A stretch of 64,000 bases of DNA from Streptomyces morookaense (GTDB lineage: Bacteria > Actinomycetota > Actinomycetes > Streptomycetales > Streptomycetaceae): NCBI RefSeq assembly GCF_013030945.1, contig NZ_JABBXF010000030.1:62001-126000 (forward strand), in the 5' to 3' direction. Within the stretch, counting starts at the first letter, position 1. Each line of letters starts with the position of its first letter. Below the pieces are notes generated by a model, which searched no databases, was not told the origin of the DNA, and worked only from the letters and a program-made list of their open reading frames with translations. The position numbers and the translations under genes were made by a program. Positions 8,458 to 16,688 of the stretch are shown one piece after another.

Positions 8458-8985
8458 TCAGGAGGCAGTCGGCTCCAGCCGCCAGCGCGTGTTATTGGCT
8501 CCGTTGCAGATATGGATCACCGGCCTCACGCCGTCGTCCTGGCTGGAGTTCGGGATGATCATGCAGAGATGCTCCGAGGGCCGCAGCGGCCGCAGCTCGT
8601 ACAGGTCCTTGGCGACCTCGACGAGCATCACTCGCCAGTACTGTCTGGTGGCGTCGGAGCACCACAGCTGTTTGACGTCCCCGTTGTCGTCTACGCCAAG
8701 GCAACGCCCACTGTGCTTGGCCTGTATGGAGATCCATCCCTGGCCGCTGGAGCGCAGCTGGAAGACCTGGTTGTCCATGCCTTCGGCACAGGACTGCTGC
8801 ACGACGTACGCTCCGTCGCCGATGCGGCCGTCCTCAATGGTGAGGCACTTGCCGCTGTGCTCTGCCCTCAGACGCACCGATGCGTAGGCGTCGGTGGGCT
8901 GGTCCGCGTGCGCGGTGGTCGCGCTGCTGGCCAGCGCGGCGATACTGAGGCCGACAGCCAGGCCGGCCCGGATGATCCGGGACAT
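8458..8985 (-). CDS. Secreted ricin-type beta-trefoil lectin-like protein (second)
   Basis: The ATG at 8985 is chosen because it begins a proper signal peptide (MSRIIRAGLAVGLSIAALA, cleavage after AHA). The 175-residue product is one beta-trefoil with KCLTIEDG, RCLGVDDNG and LCMIIPNS turns and the Q-x-W-like ends NQVFQLR, RQYWRVM and NTRWRLE. It sits 43 bp after the ALF/AbfB gene and 31 bp before its paralogue at 7863-8426, in one apparent operon. Binding to glycans or to a partner of the ALF proteins is likely; the ligand is unknown. Confidence 0.8.
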   Translation of the reverse strand: MSRIIRAGLAVGLSIAALASSATTAHADQPTDAYASVRLRAEHSGKCLTIEDGRIGDGAYVVQQSCAEGMDNQVFQLRSSGQGWISIQAKHSGRCLGVDDNGDVKQLWCSDATRQYWRVMLVEVAKDLYELRPLRPSEHLCMIIPNSSQDDGVRPVIHICNGANNTRWRLEPTAS

Positions 8986-9028
8986 GGTGGGATCCGTTCT
9001 TCTCAATGGGGGTTCGCAGGAGGGCGCG

Positions 9029-10576
9029 TCAGGGCGCGAGCGGCTCGGAGACATGCCAGGAGCAGGACAGGCCATCGCTGCTGCTCCGTCCGGGCAATGC
9101 ATAGACCTGGCCCTTGACGGACTGCAGCCAGATGTCAGGCCTGCTCGCCAGCTCGAAGGAGCCCTTCCGCGGGCACCAGGAAGCGTCCGCCCGGAACTCC
9201 TGGCTGCCGTCATCCCCGGCTACCAGCACATCCTCACTGTTGTGCCGATTCCTCAAGTAGTAGCCGGGCTTGCTCACCGACTCGAAGGAGAAACAGCCCG
9301 GGTTGCTGGCCAGCGCCGGCACGATGACCCAGGTCGCGTCCTCACGCACCGCCTGCTTGCTCGAGTGTCTGGCAGGAGCGATGTAGGCCCCGTCACCATC
9401 CGCACTGGACCGGCGCAGGTAGAACATGGAGTCGGAGGCGTAGTACGACATAATGGACTGCCGCCGCGCCCGGTACAGGTTGTCCTCCTTGAGAAACCTG
9501 GCGATGTCGTCGTCGCTACCGGCCAGCGCGTCCTTCGCTGCCTGGACCAGGTTGGGGTTCACCTCGCCGTTCTCGGCCGCGGCCTGGATGCGCATAGCAA
9601 GCTTGCGGTTCTCCTCGGCAAGCCTCTTGCGGCGAATCTCATCGTCGCGTTTGTACGCAGCGTCGGCTCCGGTGTGGATGAACTTCTTCCACTCGCCGGG
9701 GTCAGAGCTGAGCACCGACTGCTGGGCGGCTGTGAAGAGTTCGGTGCCCTTGAGGTCGGCGGGTGCCGTGCGCAGCAGATCGCGGATGAAGTTGTCGTCA
9801 GCAAGGCCGAGCATTGCCTCGGTCGGGGTGGTGCGGAACAGCGCCGCAACGTTCTTGCGGGCAGCGAGCTCCTTCTTACGTTCAGCCTCCTGCCGGTTCT
9901 TCTCCTCAATCTCCTTGAGCTCATTCTCAACGTCACGCTTATGGGCCTCACGGAGGCCGTTGACGATGAACTCCCGCCAGTCAGCCGCTTCTCCAGCCAG
10001 CGCCTTGGCTGATGCGGCCTTTACCTCGGGTCCGGCAGCCGCATGCTTCATGACGGCGCGGATGAAATTGTCGTCGCTGAGCTCCAACAGATCCGGGCTG
10101 CTCGGAATACCGACGACGACCAGGGCCTGAGACTTGGCGAGCCTGGCTGCGCGGGCGGCCTCGTCCCGTTCGTCCTCCCGCTTCTGGTCGAGCCTGCGCG
10201 CCTCACCGATTCCCGTGGTGAGGAACCGCACCCGGTCCTCGTCCTTGGTACTGAACATGGCCTCTTCCGCAGCCGTACGCACCGCCGTCAGCTTCTCGCC
10301 CGCGTCCCTGGCTTTTTGCCACAGCAGGTGGATGAAGTCGTAGTCGCCGAGCTGGAGCTCCGCCGGAGTCGGCTCGTAGCCGACCTTGGCCGCCGCATCG
10401 AGGCGCTGCTCATAGGTCGTGCCGATACCGACGGCCTGGGCGGACGCCTTCGAGGGCGCGGCTACAGCGGTACCCGGGACGAGGGCTCCAGTGACGGCAG
10501 CGACTGCGGTGGTGGTCACGAGACCGCGCGTGACGAATTTCCGGACGCGCGCGGAGGCGTGATGTCTTTTGTGCAT
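9029..10576 (-). CDS. Secreted ALF-repeat protein with C-terminal AbfB-like beta-trefoil domain
   Basis: The start at ATG 10576 gives MHKRHHASARVRKFV and a long signal peptide ending near GTAVAAP; the open frame extends further upstream but without a signal-like start. The 515-residue protein has ALF-type repeats over about residues 60-390 (for example ELSDDNFIRAVMKHAAAG and LGLADDNFIRDLLRTAPA). The last 130 residues resemble the arabinose-binding AbfB trefoil (SFESVSKPGYYLRNRH, then FRADASWCPRKG). It heads the minus-strand run of secreted genes, so its upstream region probably holds the operon promoter. A cell-wall or polysaccharide anchor is plausible. Confidence 0.8.
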   Translation of the reverse strand: MHKRHHASARVRKFVTRGLVTTTAVAAVTGALVPGTAVAAPSKASAQAVGIGTTYEQRLDAAAKVGYEPTPAELQLGDYDFIHLLWQKARDAGEKLTAVRTAAEEAMFSTKDEDRVRFLTTGIGEARRLDQKREDERDEAARAARLAKSQALVVVGIPSSPDLLELSDDNFIRAVMKHAAAGPEVKAASAKALAGEAADWREFIVNGLREAHKRDVENELKEIEEKNRQEAERKKELAARKNVAALFRTTPTEAMLGLADDNFIRDLLRTAPADLKGTELFTAAQQSVLSSDPGEWKKFIHTGADAAYKRDDEIRRKRLAEENRKLAMRIQAAAENGEVNPNLVQAAKDALAGSDDDIARFLKEDNLYRARRQSIMSYYASDSMFYLRRSSADGDGAYIAPARHSSKQAVREDATWVIVPALASNPGCFSFESVSKPGYYLRNRHNSEDVLVAGDDGSQEFRADASWCPRKGSFELASRPDIWLQSVKGQVYALPGRSSSDGLSCSWHVSEPLAP

Positions 10577-11282
10577 GGTGGCTTCGGTAACCCCTCTGGC
10601 GCCGCGCGAGGCGACGTGATGTGTGCAGGAAGGCGAAAGATCGCAGGGCTCGTGAGAGGTCACGACGACATGAAAGGATGCGAACTCGCCCTAGTCGATA
10701 TCGGGCAGCACGTCCTCGACGGCCGAGAGCAGCACGGGGTGGCGCCGAACACTCTTGCATCCACGCGCACGTGCAGTTCGCCGGTTCCCCCTCCTCACCC
10801 CTCAAGCCGTCGGACCGTTCTCTCGTGATCGTAACGAGCCTTCCTGCACACGACAACGATCTTATTTCCGTCACCGGAATTTGCCATTCCGTGGCTGGTT
10901 CTATAACCACGGCCCTACGAGGGTTTGTCGTTCGTGCGCAAATCACGCCGAAGGTGAGCAGCCAATTCAGGGCAACGCAAGCGAAGTTGAGGGTTCCACG
11001 GCATCGCACGCCATCTGCCGACCACGCAAGCCAACCGCTTGGTCCACCCATCGGCCCGGTCAAAGCAAACCACCGCGCCTGACCGGATCTCGACGCCCAG
11101 CCATGCAGCTCACCCACTCAAGCAGCATCAGCGGAATGCGCGGCCGAACGAGACCGATCCCAGACAAGAGGTGGGGAACCTCCCCTCCGCAGGACGACGA
11201 AAACGTGGAGCTGCCGGACACCGCTCCGTTGCTGCAGCAGGTCACCGAGTGACGCACGGCCTGTCGGTCAGTTCGGGGCGGC
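10577..11282. other. Intergenic stretch without a supported gene
   Basis: About 700 bases separate the head of the ALF/lectin operon from the SRAP remnant. GC drops around 10830-10960, which fits a promoter or leader for the minus-strand operon, but no clear -10/-35 pair or hairpin could be named. Short frames here lack codon bias and ribosome sites. Confidence 0.4.
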
Positions 11283-11480
11283 AGGATCAGGTACAGCCGT
11301 GGTCAGCTCGGGACCGTTGTTGCTGACGCGGTTGACGGCGGTGGGCACCGCCCGGGCGTCCAGGCGCCCGGCCGCGGGGCAGTCAGCAACGCCCGGACCT
11401 CGGCGGGGTCCTGGTTGCCCGGGTCGAGCCAGATCCCCCAGTCGTTCGGGGCGATGGCCAACGGCATGCGGGGGTGGATC
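11283..11480 (-). pseudogene. C-terminal remnant of an SRAP (SOS response-associated peptidase, YedK/HMCES-like) gene
   Basis: The minus strand reads RIHPRMPLAIAPNDWGIWL and DPAEVRALL, then after a frame change PTAVNRVSNNGPEL. These match the usual end of SRAP proteins (RIHxRMP, WLDP, V-N-x-x-x-N-NGPEL). SRAP proteins crosslink to abasic sites in single-stranded DNA through an N-terminal Cys, which is missing here. The fragment runs head-on into a truncated protease gene at about 11480, marking a deletion junction. Confidence 0.7.
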
Positions 11481-12142
11481 CGTCCGGCGGCGTCGGCGGG
11501 TTCCCCGTCAAGGACCGCAGCGGCGCGTTCATGCTCTCCGCCGCCCGGCACTGCGACGGGGAGGAGGGCTACTGGCAGACCTGGGAAGGTGCCGAGAACG
11601 TCGGTACCAGCGACCGGCAGCAGAGTGACTTGGGCACCGACACCGTGGGCATCGCGCTCCACGGCGCCGAGTCGCGCGGATTCCTGTACGACGGGGAGGC
11701 GTACAGGACCGACGGCTTCGCCAAGCGGGTCGTCGGCTACGGTCACAACAACGTCGGCGACTACGTGTGCACCGACGGTGCGAACGGCGGCGTCCACTGC
11801 AACATCAAGATCACGGACACCGACATCGGCGTTGCCGGCTCCAACGGCAGTTGGAGCCCGATCACCGACCGTGCGGCCGTCAGCCAGTACTCGCCCGACC
11901 AGGTCGCCGGGGTCAACGGCGACAGTGGTGGGCCGGTCTTCGCAGGAGTCAACAACTATTCGGACGACGAGGCACGCGGCACGATCACGGCGTTCGAGAA
12001 GACGACCACGTGCCCGTCGTCGCTGAACGCGGACACTGTGCTCGACGGGCACGTGCGCACGCCGTGGTGTTTCACGGCCGCGTACTACGTTCCCGTCTAC
12101 CAGACGCTTCAGACCCTGAAGTGGACCCTCGTCACCGGATAG
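11474..12142 (+). pseudogene. N-terminally truncated trypsin-like serine protease
   Basis: The 222-codon frame keeps the S1 catalytic motifs: SAARHC (His), a likely Asp in GTDTVGIALHG, and GDSGGPVF (Ser). Streptomyces proteases of this family are secreted and have a signal peptide and pro-region, both absent here. The frame opens directly inside the mature domain at a GTG with no convincing ribosome site, exactly where the opposing SRAP remnant ends. The protein may be expressed in the cytoplasm but should not be exported, so it is probably dead. Confidence 0.7.
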
Positions 12143-12159
12143 ACGCCGGAGTGTGAACC

Positions 12160-12564
12160 GTGGACCCTGGGCAGCGCAAGCGCGCCATACGCGCACTGTG
12201 GATCGTGGGCGCCGTCGCCGTCATCGCCGTCGTGGTGACTGCATGGTGGCGATGGGACTACCGAAACCACCATGCCCGCCACACGAGCTTGATCGACAAA
12301 GTGTGGCTCAGTGATGACGACCGCACCGTTTCCGTCGAGACAAGCTGGTATCCCCACTGCGACGGCGCCCGACCGCAGCTTGTCGCCCAGGAGTCCTCCG
12401 GCACCGTCATACTGAGGCTGGAGAGGGGCATGGAGTTGAAGGTGCCGTGCGACAACGAAGCCGGCAGCATCAATCAGGTCAGCGTCACCCTCCACTCCAC
12501 GCTCGGCAGCCGGCGGCTCGTCGATGCCTCCACCGGATGGGATCTGAAGCCTTCACCACGATGA
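12160..12564 (+). CDS. Single-pass membrane protein of unknown function
   Basis: The 134-residue protein starts at GTG 12160, 17 bp after the protease stop, with GGAG upstream. One membrane segment (ALWIVGAVAVIAVVVTAWW) near residues 12-30 is followed by about 100 outside residues. These include two Cys (WYPHCDGARPQ and VPCDNEAG) that could form a disulfide. No family is recognised. It may have been an accessory to the protease. Confidence 0.6.
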   Translation: MDPGQRKRAIRALWIVGAVAVIAVVVTAWWRWDYRNHHARHTSLIDKVWLSDDDRTVSVETSWYPHCDGARPQLVAQESSGTVILRLERGMELKVPCDNEAGSINQVSVTLHSTLGSRRLVDASTGWDLKPSPR

Positions 12565-12689
12565 GCCTCATGGCGGACCGACTTGTCCACGGATGTGGCG
12601 CCTAACGGAGCGTGTTGTGCCGGGGCTTGTGCTCGGGCTACCGGACGTGCCGATCCACGTCTGTCCAGACTGCGGCACCACGGCAGTTG

Positions 12690-13395
12690 GCAAGGACCTT
12701 GAGGAGCGTCACGCCGACAGTGGTGGTGAGGTTCCGGCTGGGCAAGGACGGAACGGGGTACCAGGTGACGGCCGTAGCATCCGCGACCGGCCACATCCAC
12801 ACCAACCACGGCCTCTACGGGCGGCCCGGCCGCACCCTGCGCCCCAGCCACCCCGTCGAGCCGAATGCCGCACACCGTGCGATTGCTTCGCTGCGCGAGC
12901 TGCACGCCAAGAAGGTCCAGCAGGGCTATACCCGTACGCTCATCGCCCCGTCGGTGGTGCGCGTGGACGTTGACAAGGTCGTACCTGCGGAGCGGTTGGG
13001 CACGGAGGTTCCCGTGCCGGAGCTGGTGGAGGCGTTCGTGAGCACTGCTCCTGCCAAACCGCCGACCACGGGACTGGATGATGCGATCCGGGACTTCTAC
13101 AAGGAGATCGGTTCCCCAGTACGCCCTCAGCATTTTGAACGGCTGGCTCGCGACGGCACGCTGTCGACTCCGTTGTCTCCACGGGCTGCTGCGCTCCTGC
13201 GGGTGCTGTCCCACGGTGATGTGGTGACGTCGCCCGCCCGGGAGGCTGTGGGCTACACGGTGAGCGCGGAGGCGGTGCGGCTTCATGTCGGGCGGGCCGG
13301 CGAGGCACTGGATCACGCGGCGGTCGTAGAGCTCCAGGCAGTATTGTCGGCATGGCTCCGGCCGGTGAGGATCGCAGCCGCCTCCGGGCCGTTCC
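12690..13395 (+). pseudogene. WGR-domain-like protein remnant
   Basis: A plus-strand frame with coding character reads GKDGTGYQVTAVASATGH, HGLYGRPGRTL and LRELHAKKVQQGYTRT. This resembles a WGR domain (YGRxGx... and a terminal K-x-x-GY). A helical segment (DDAIRDFYKEIGSPVRPQHF...) follows. No clear start codon with a ribosome site is seen, and coding character ends near 13395, after which the frame runs into out-of-frame ABC-transporter sequence. WGR domains occur in PARP-like and DNA-binding regulatory proteins; no specific role can be assigned. Confidence 0.4.
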
Positions 13396-13654
13396 CCCCT
13401 TGGGCACCGATGCGATCGACCCCGCGCCGTTCGATGCGCACCCACGTGTCGCGGTCGGTTCGGGCCCCGACGGACCGGCATTTGCGCACGACCGTTCGCC
13501 GGTCGAGTCTCACCTTCAATGACTGCTCGACTCTGTGCAGGACCTCGTCCACCGGCTCGCGGCGGAGATCGACAGTTTTGGCACGGAGAGCGTCACGGCC
13601 GCACCGTAGCAACTGCGTGCCCGTCCCCACGGCGGATTCAGTGATCAGCAGCCG

Positions 13655-14056
13655 GTGGGGATGCGGACAGCCTTCGAGGAACTCCCCCACGGCCTGGACA
13701 CCCTGCTCGCCACCGAGCTGTGGGGCGGAGTCTCGCTGTCGGGCGGGCAGTGGCAGCGCATCGCCTGCGCCCGCGTCCTGTACCGGAGGCCGGCCGTGGT
13801 CGTCATGGACGAGCCGACCTCGGACATGGACCCGCGCGGCGAGCACCGGATGTTCCAGCTGCTGCGCGAGATCGCCCCGGGCCGGATCACGGTGGTGGTC
13901 ACGCACCGCCTGGCCAACACCAGGGTCGCGGACCGGATCATCGTCATGGACAAGGGGAACATCGTCGAGCACGGCACATTCGAGCAGCTCGCCAAGGGCG
14001 GCGGGCTCTTCCAGGAACTCCACGAACTCGGCCCGGACCAAGGGGGGAGCCGGTGA
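13655..14056 (+). pseudogene. Truncated ABC exporter ATPase domain
   Basis: These 133 codons contain only the back half of a nucleotide-binding domain: signature LSGGQWQR, Walker B VVVMDEPTSD, and the His switch in VVVTHRLA. Walker A and the membrane domain are missing, so the upstream part was deleted. The stop overlaps the GTG of the intact exporter by 4 bp (GTGA), so it was probably the first half of a heterodimeric exporter pair. Confidence 0.75.
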
Positions 14057-16020
14057 CGGACACGAAGACGGACACGAAGCGGGCGCCGCTGTCGGAGAGC
14101 GAGAAGCTGCTGTTCTCCGGCGCGCTGCGGCACGACAAGGCATGGGCGAAGTACTCCGACCCGTTGTTGCGCATGAGCTTCTGGGCCATGGCCCGTCAAT
14201 TCCCCGGCATGCTCGCGATGATCGGCCGGATCGCGTGGCGTGAGGACCCCCGCGCCCTGGCGGTGCTGGTGGCCGCGCAGCTGGCCTCCGGCGCCATGTC
14301 GGCTTTCCTGCTCGTGGCGACGAACCAGGTGCTGGTGCACCTCTTCGCCGACGGGCCCACCCCGGCCAAGCTGCGCGAGGCCCTGCCCGCGTTGCTGCTC
14401 GGCGGCGCTTCCTCGGCCGGGACAGTGCTCCTGGGCTGTCTGATCGTCCAGATCGAAGGGCGTCTCTACCCGAAGATCGAGCTGTCGTGCCGGACGGCCT
14501 ACTACGGCATGATGACGCGGGTTGAGATGTCCGCGATGGAGGACAAGGACATCCACCGCCAACTCGCCCTCGGCCAGTACGGAACCGACTCCGTACGGCG
14601 CATGCTGTCGAACTCCGTATCGATCATCAGCGGCCTGATGAGCCTCGGCGCCGCCGGTATCGTCCTCGCCGCACTGCATCCCCTGCTCGTCGCCGCGCTC
14701 CTGCTCATCGCGGCACCACGCTGGTGGGGCGCGGTCATCGTGATGCGCCGCGCCTACGCCTCCCAGCACGCCTGGATCGACCACCGCCGGGCAACCGACG
14801 TCCTGCTCTGGCCGATCACCCGGGCCGGTGCCACCCCCGAACTACGGGTCCACGGCGCGGGGCGGCTGCTGATCCACGCCCAGGAGGACATGGGCCGCAC
14901 CGCAGCGGCGGAGAAGGCCCGCCTGGCGCGCGCCGAGGCCAGGACGGAGATCGTCACGGCCGCCATGTCCGGCACCGCCCGCATCATCGCCTACGGGCTG
15001 CTGTGGTGGCTGCTGGTCGCCGGCGGAATGCCACTGGCCGCGGCCGGAACAGCTGTACTGGCGATCCGCAATGCCACCGGCTACCTCAACCAGATCGTCT
15101 CCCAGCTCAACCGCATGTGCGAGGAATCGCTGTACCTGACCGACATGAACAACTCCATCAAGCTCGGCACCCGGCACGCCATTCCCGACGACGGCGTCAG
15201 CGTCCAGGGCGAGGGCGTCGAAGTCGTCCTCCAGGACGTCACCTTCCGCTATCCCGGCGCCGAACGCGACGCCCTCCGAGAGGTCTCGCTCACCATCCCC
15301 AAGGGCAAGGTGGTGGCCCTGGTCGGTGAGAACGGGTCGGGCAAGACCACGCTCGCCGGCCTCATCGCCGGCCTCTACCTGCCCGCCGCGGGCACGGTCT
15401 CCTACAACGGCACCGACGTCCGCGAGGCCAACCGCGAAAGCGTCTTCGACCGGGTCGCCCTGCTCCCGCAGGACGTCGACTGCTGGCCGATGACCGTCCG
15501 GGCCAACATCCACATCGGCGACGCGGACCGGCCGCTGGACCAGGGGAAGATCGAAGCCGCAGCCGAGCGGGCCGACATCCGCACGGTGGTCGAGGAACTG
15601 CCCCACGGGTGGGACTCCATCGCGGTCAAGGACTTCGAACGCGGCGTACGGCTCTCGGGAGGCCAGTGGCAGCGCATCGGCGTCTCGCGTGCCGTCTACC
15701 GGGAACGCGACCTGCTGATCGTCGACGAACCGACGGCCGCGCTCGACCCCAAGGCCGAGATCGAGATGTTCGAGTCGCTGCGCTCCTTCACCGATGACGG
15801 CATCACCACCGTGCTGCTCATCACGCACCGGCTCGCCGCCACCGCCACCGCGGACGTCATCTACGTCCTCAACCAGGGACGCCTTCTCGAATCCGGCGCG
15901 CACGCCGAGCTGATGGCCCTCACCGGCGGCCACTACCGCGAGCTGTACGAACTGCAGGCCGCCCAGTACGGCAACGGGACCGTTCCCGCTGCCAGGAAGG
16001 GTGAGCCCGCAGGCGCCTGA
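14053..16020 (+). CDS. ABC exporter, fused membrane and ATPase domains
   Basis: The GTG at 14053 overlaps the preceding truncated gene's stop and gives 655 residues. About residues 60-370 form a type I exporter membrane domain with several hydrophobic helices. The ATPase domain follows, with Walker A GENGSGKTT near 426, signature LSGGQWQR and Walker B LLIVDEPTAALDP. Such proteins export peptides, lipids or antibiotics, usually as dimers. Its likely partner (13655-14056) has lost its membrane domain, so it would have to work as a homodimer or be inactive in vivo. The substrate is unknown. Confidence 0.85.
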   Translation: MTDTKTDTKRAPLSESEKLLFSGALRHDKAWAKYSDPLLRMSFWAMARQFPGMLAMIGRIAWREDPRALAVLVAAQLASGAMSAFLLVATNQVLVHLFADGPTPAKLREALPALLLGGASSAGTVLLGCLIVQIEGRLYPKIELSCRTAYYGMMTRVEMSAMEDKDIHRQLALGQYGTDSVRRMLSNSVSIISGLMSLGAAGIVLAALHPLLVAALLLIAAPRWWGAVIVMRRAYASQHAWIDHRRATDVLLWPITRAGATPELRVHGAGRLLIHAQEDMGRTAAAEKARLARAEARTEIVTAAMSGTARIIAYGLLWWLLVAGGMPLAAAGTAVLAIRNATGYLNQIVSQLNRMCEESLYLTDMNNSIKLGTRHAIPDDGVSVQGEGVEVVLQDVTFRYPGAERDALREVSLTIPKGKVVALVGENGSGKTTLAGLIAGLYLPAAGTVSYNGTDVREANRESVFDRVALLPQDVDCWPMTVRANIHIGDADRPLDQGKIEAAAERADIRTVVEELPHGWDSIAVKDFERGVRLSGGQWQRIGVSRAVYRERDLLIVDEPTAALDPKAEIEMFESLRSFTDDGITTVLLITHRLAATATADVIYVLNQGRLLESGAHAELMALTGGHYRELYELQAAQYGNGTVPAARKGEPAGA

Positions 16021-16245
16021 CGCCTGACGCCGAAAGGCAGAGGAGATACCGCGCGTTGGGGGCGGGCGAGCACCACGCCCTTCGTCCGCCCGCAACGCGC
16101 GGCCGACGATCAGCGTGCGGCTCCCTGATCGCGATCCGTGATCGCTGCCTGCGCGGATCACGCCTTGATGCCCGCTCCACCGGCGAGTTGGCTTGGGTGT
16201 GCCGGGCGGAGAAGCCGCCCGGGAACGAGGAAGGGTGTGGGAGTC

Positions 16246-16653
16246 ATGACCGGCAACGAGCCCAAGGATGTCGTGCGGCGCTACTTCGAGGCGCTGGCGG
16301 CCGGTGACCAGGCGGCGATCCGGGACTCCTGGGCCGAGGACGGCAGCTGCTGGTACGGCGGCGACCTCCCGATCTCCGGCACCTGGCAGGGACGGGACCA
16401 GGTGATCAACGGATTCCTCGCGACCGCCTTCGCCCACCTCGACCCGGAGAAGGAGGTCGGCCTGAAGGTCACCAACCTCTTCGGCGAGGGCGAGCAGGTC
16501 TTCGCCGAGTGGGACTCCTGGGCCACGGGCAGGACGGGACGGCCGTACGACCAGAAGAACAGCGGCGTCTTCACCGTCCGCGACGGCAAGATCGTCAGCA
16601 TGCGCGAGTACGCCGACACCCAGAACTGGGCCCTTGCGCTGCTGGATCAGTGA
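16246..16653 (+). CDS. SnoaL-like (NTF2-fold) protein
   Basis: The ATG at 16246 (MTGNEPKDVVRRYFEALAAGD) gives 135 residues with the SnoaL pattern: RRYFEALAAGDQAAIRDSW, then G-x-W-x-G-R-D and NSGVFTVRDGKIVSMREY. The fold is a small cone-shaped pocket used by polyketide cyclases, isomerases and many uncharacterised proteins. It is 225 bp downstream of the ABC exporter on the same strand, so it may or may not be co-transcribed. The substrate cannot be inferred. Confidence 0.8.
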   Translation: MTGNEPKDVVRRYFEALAAGDQAAIRDSWAEDGSCWYGGDLPISGTWQGRDQVINGFLATAFAHLDPEKEVGLKVTNLFGEGEQVFAEWDSWATGRTGRPYDQKNSGVFTVRDGKIVSMREYADTQNWALALLDQ

Positions 16654-16688
16654 ACCTGTCCCCTGTGCCACCCTTCACACGCACACGT

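Noticed and set aside
14842..16671. Long minus-strand open frame opposite the ABC exporter
   Set aside because: It is antisense to intact Walker A, signature and Walker B motifs on the plus strand, with no family of its own.
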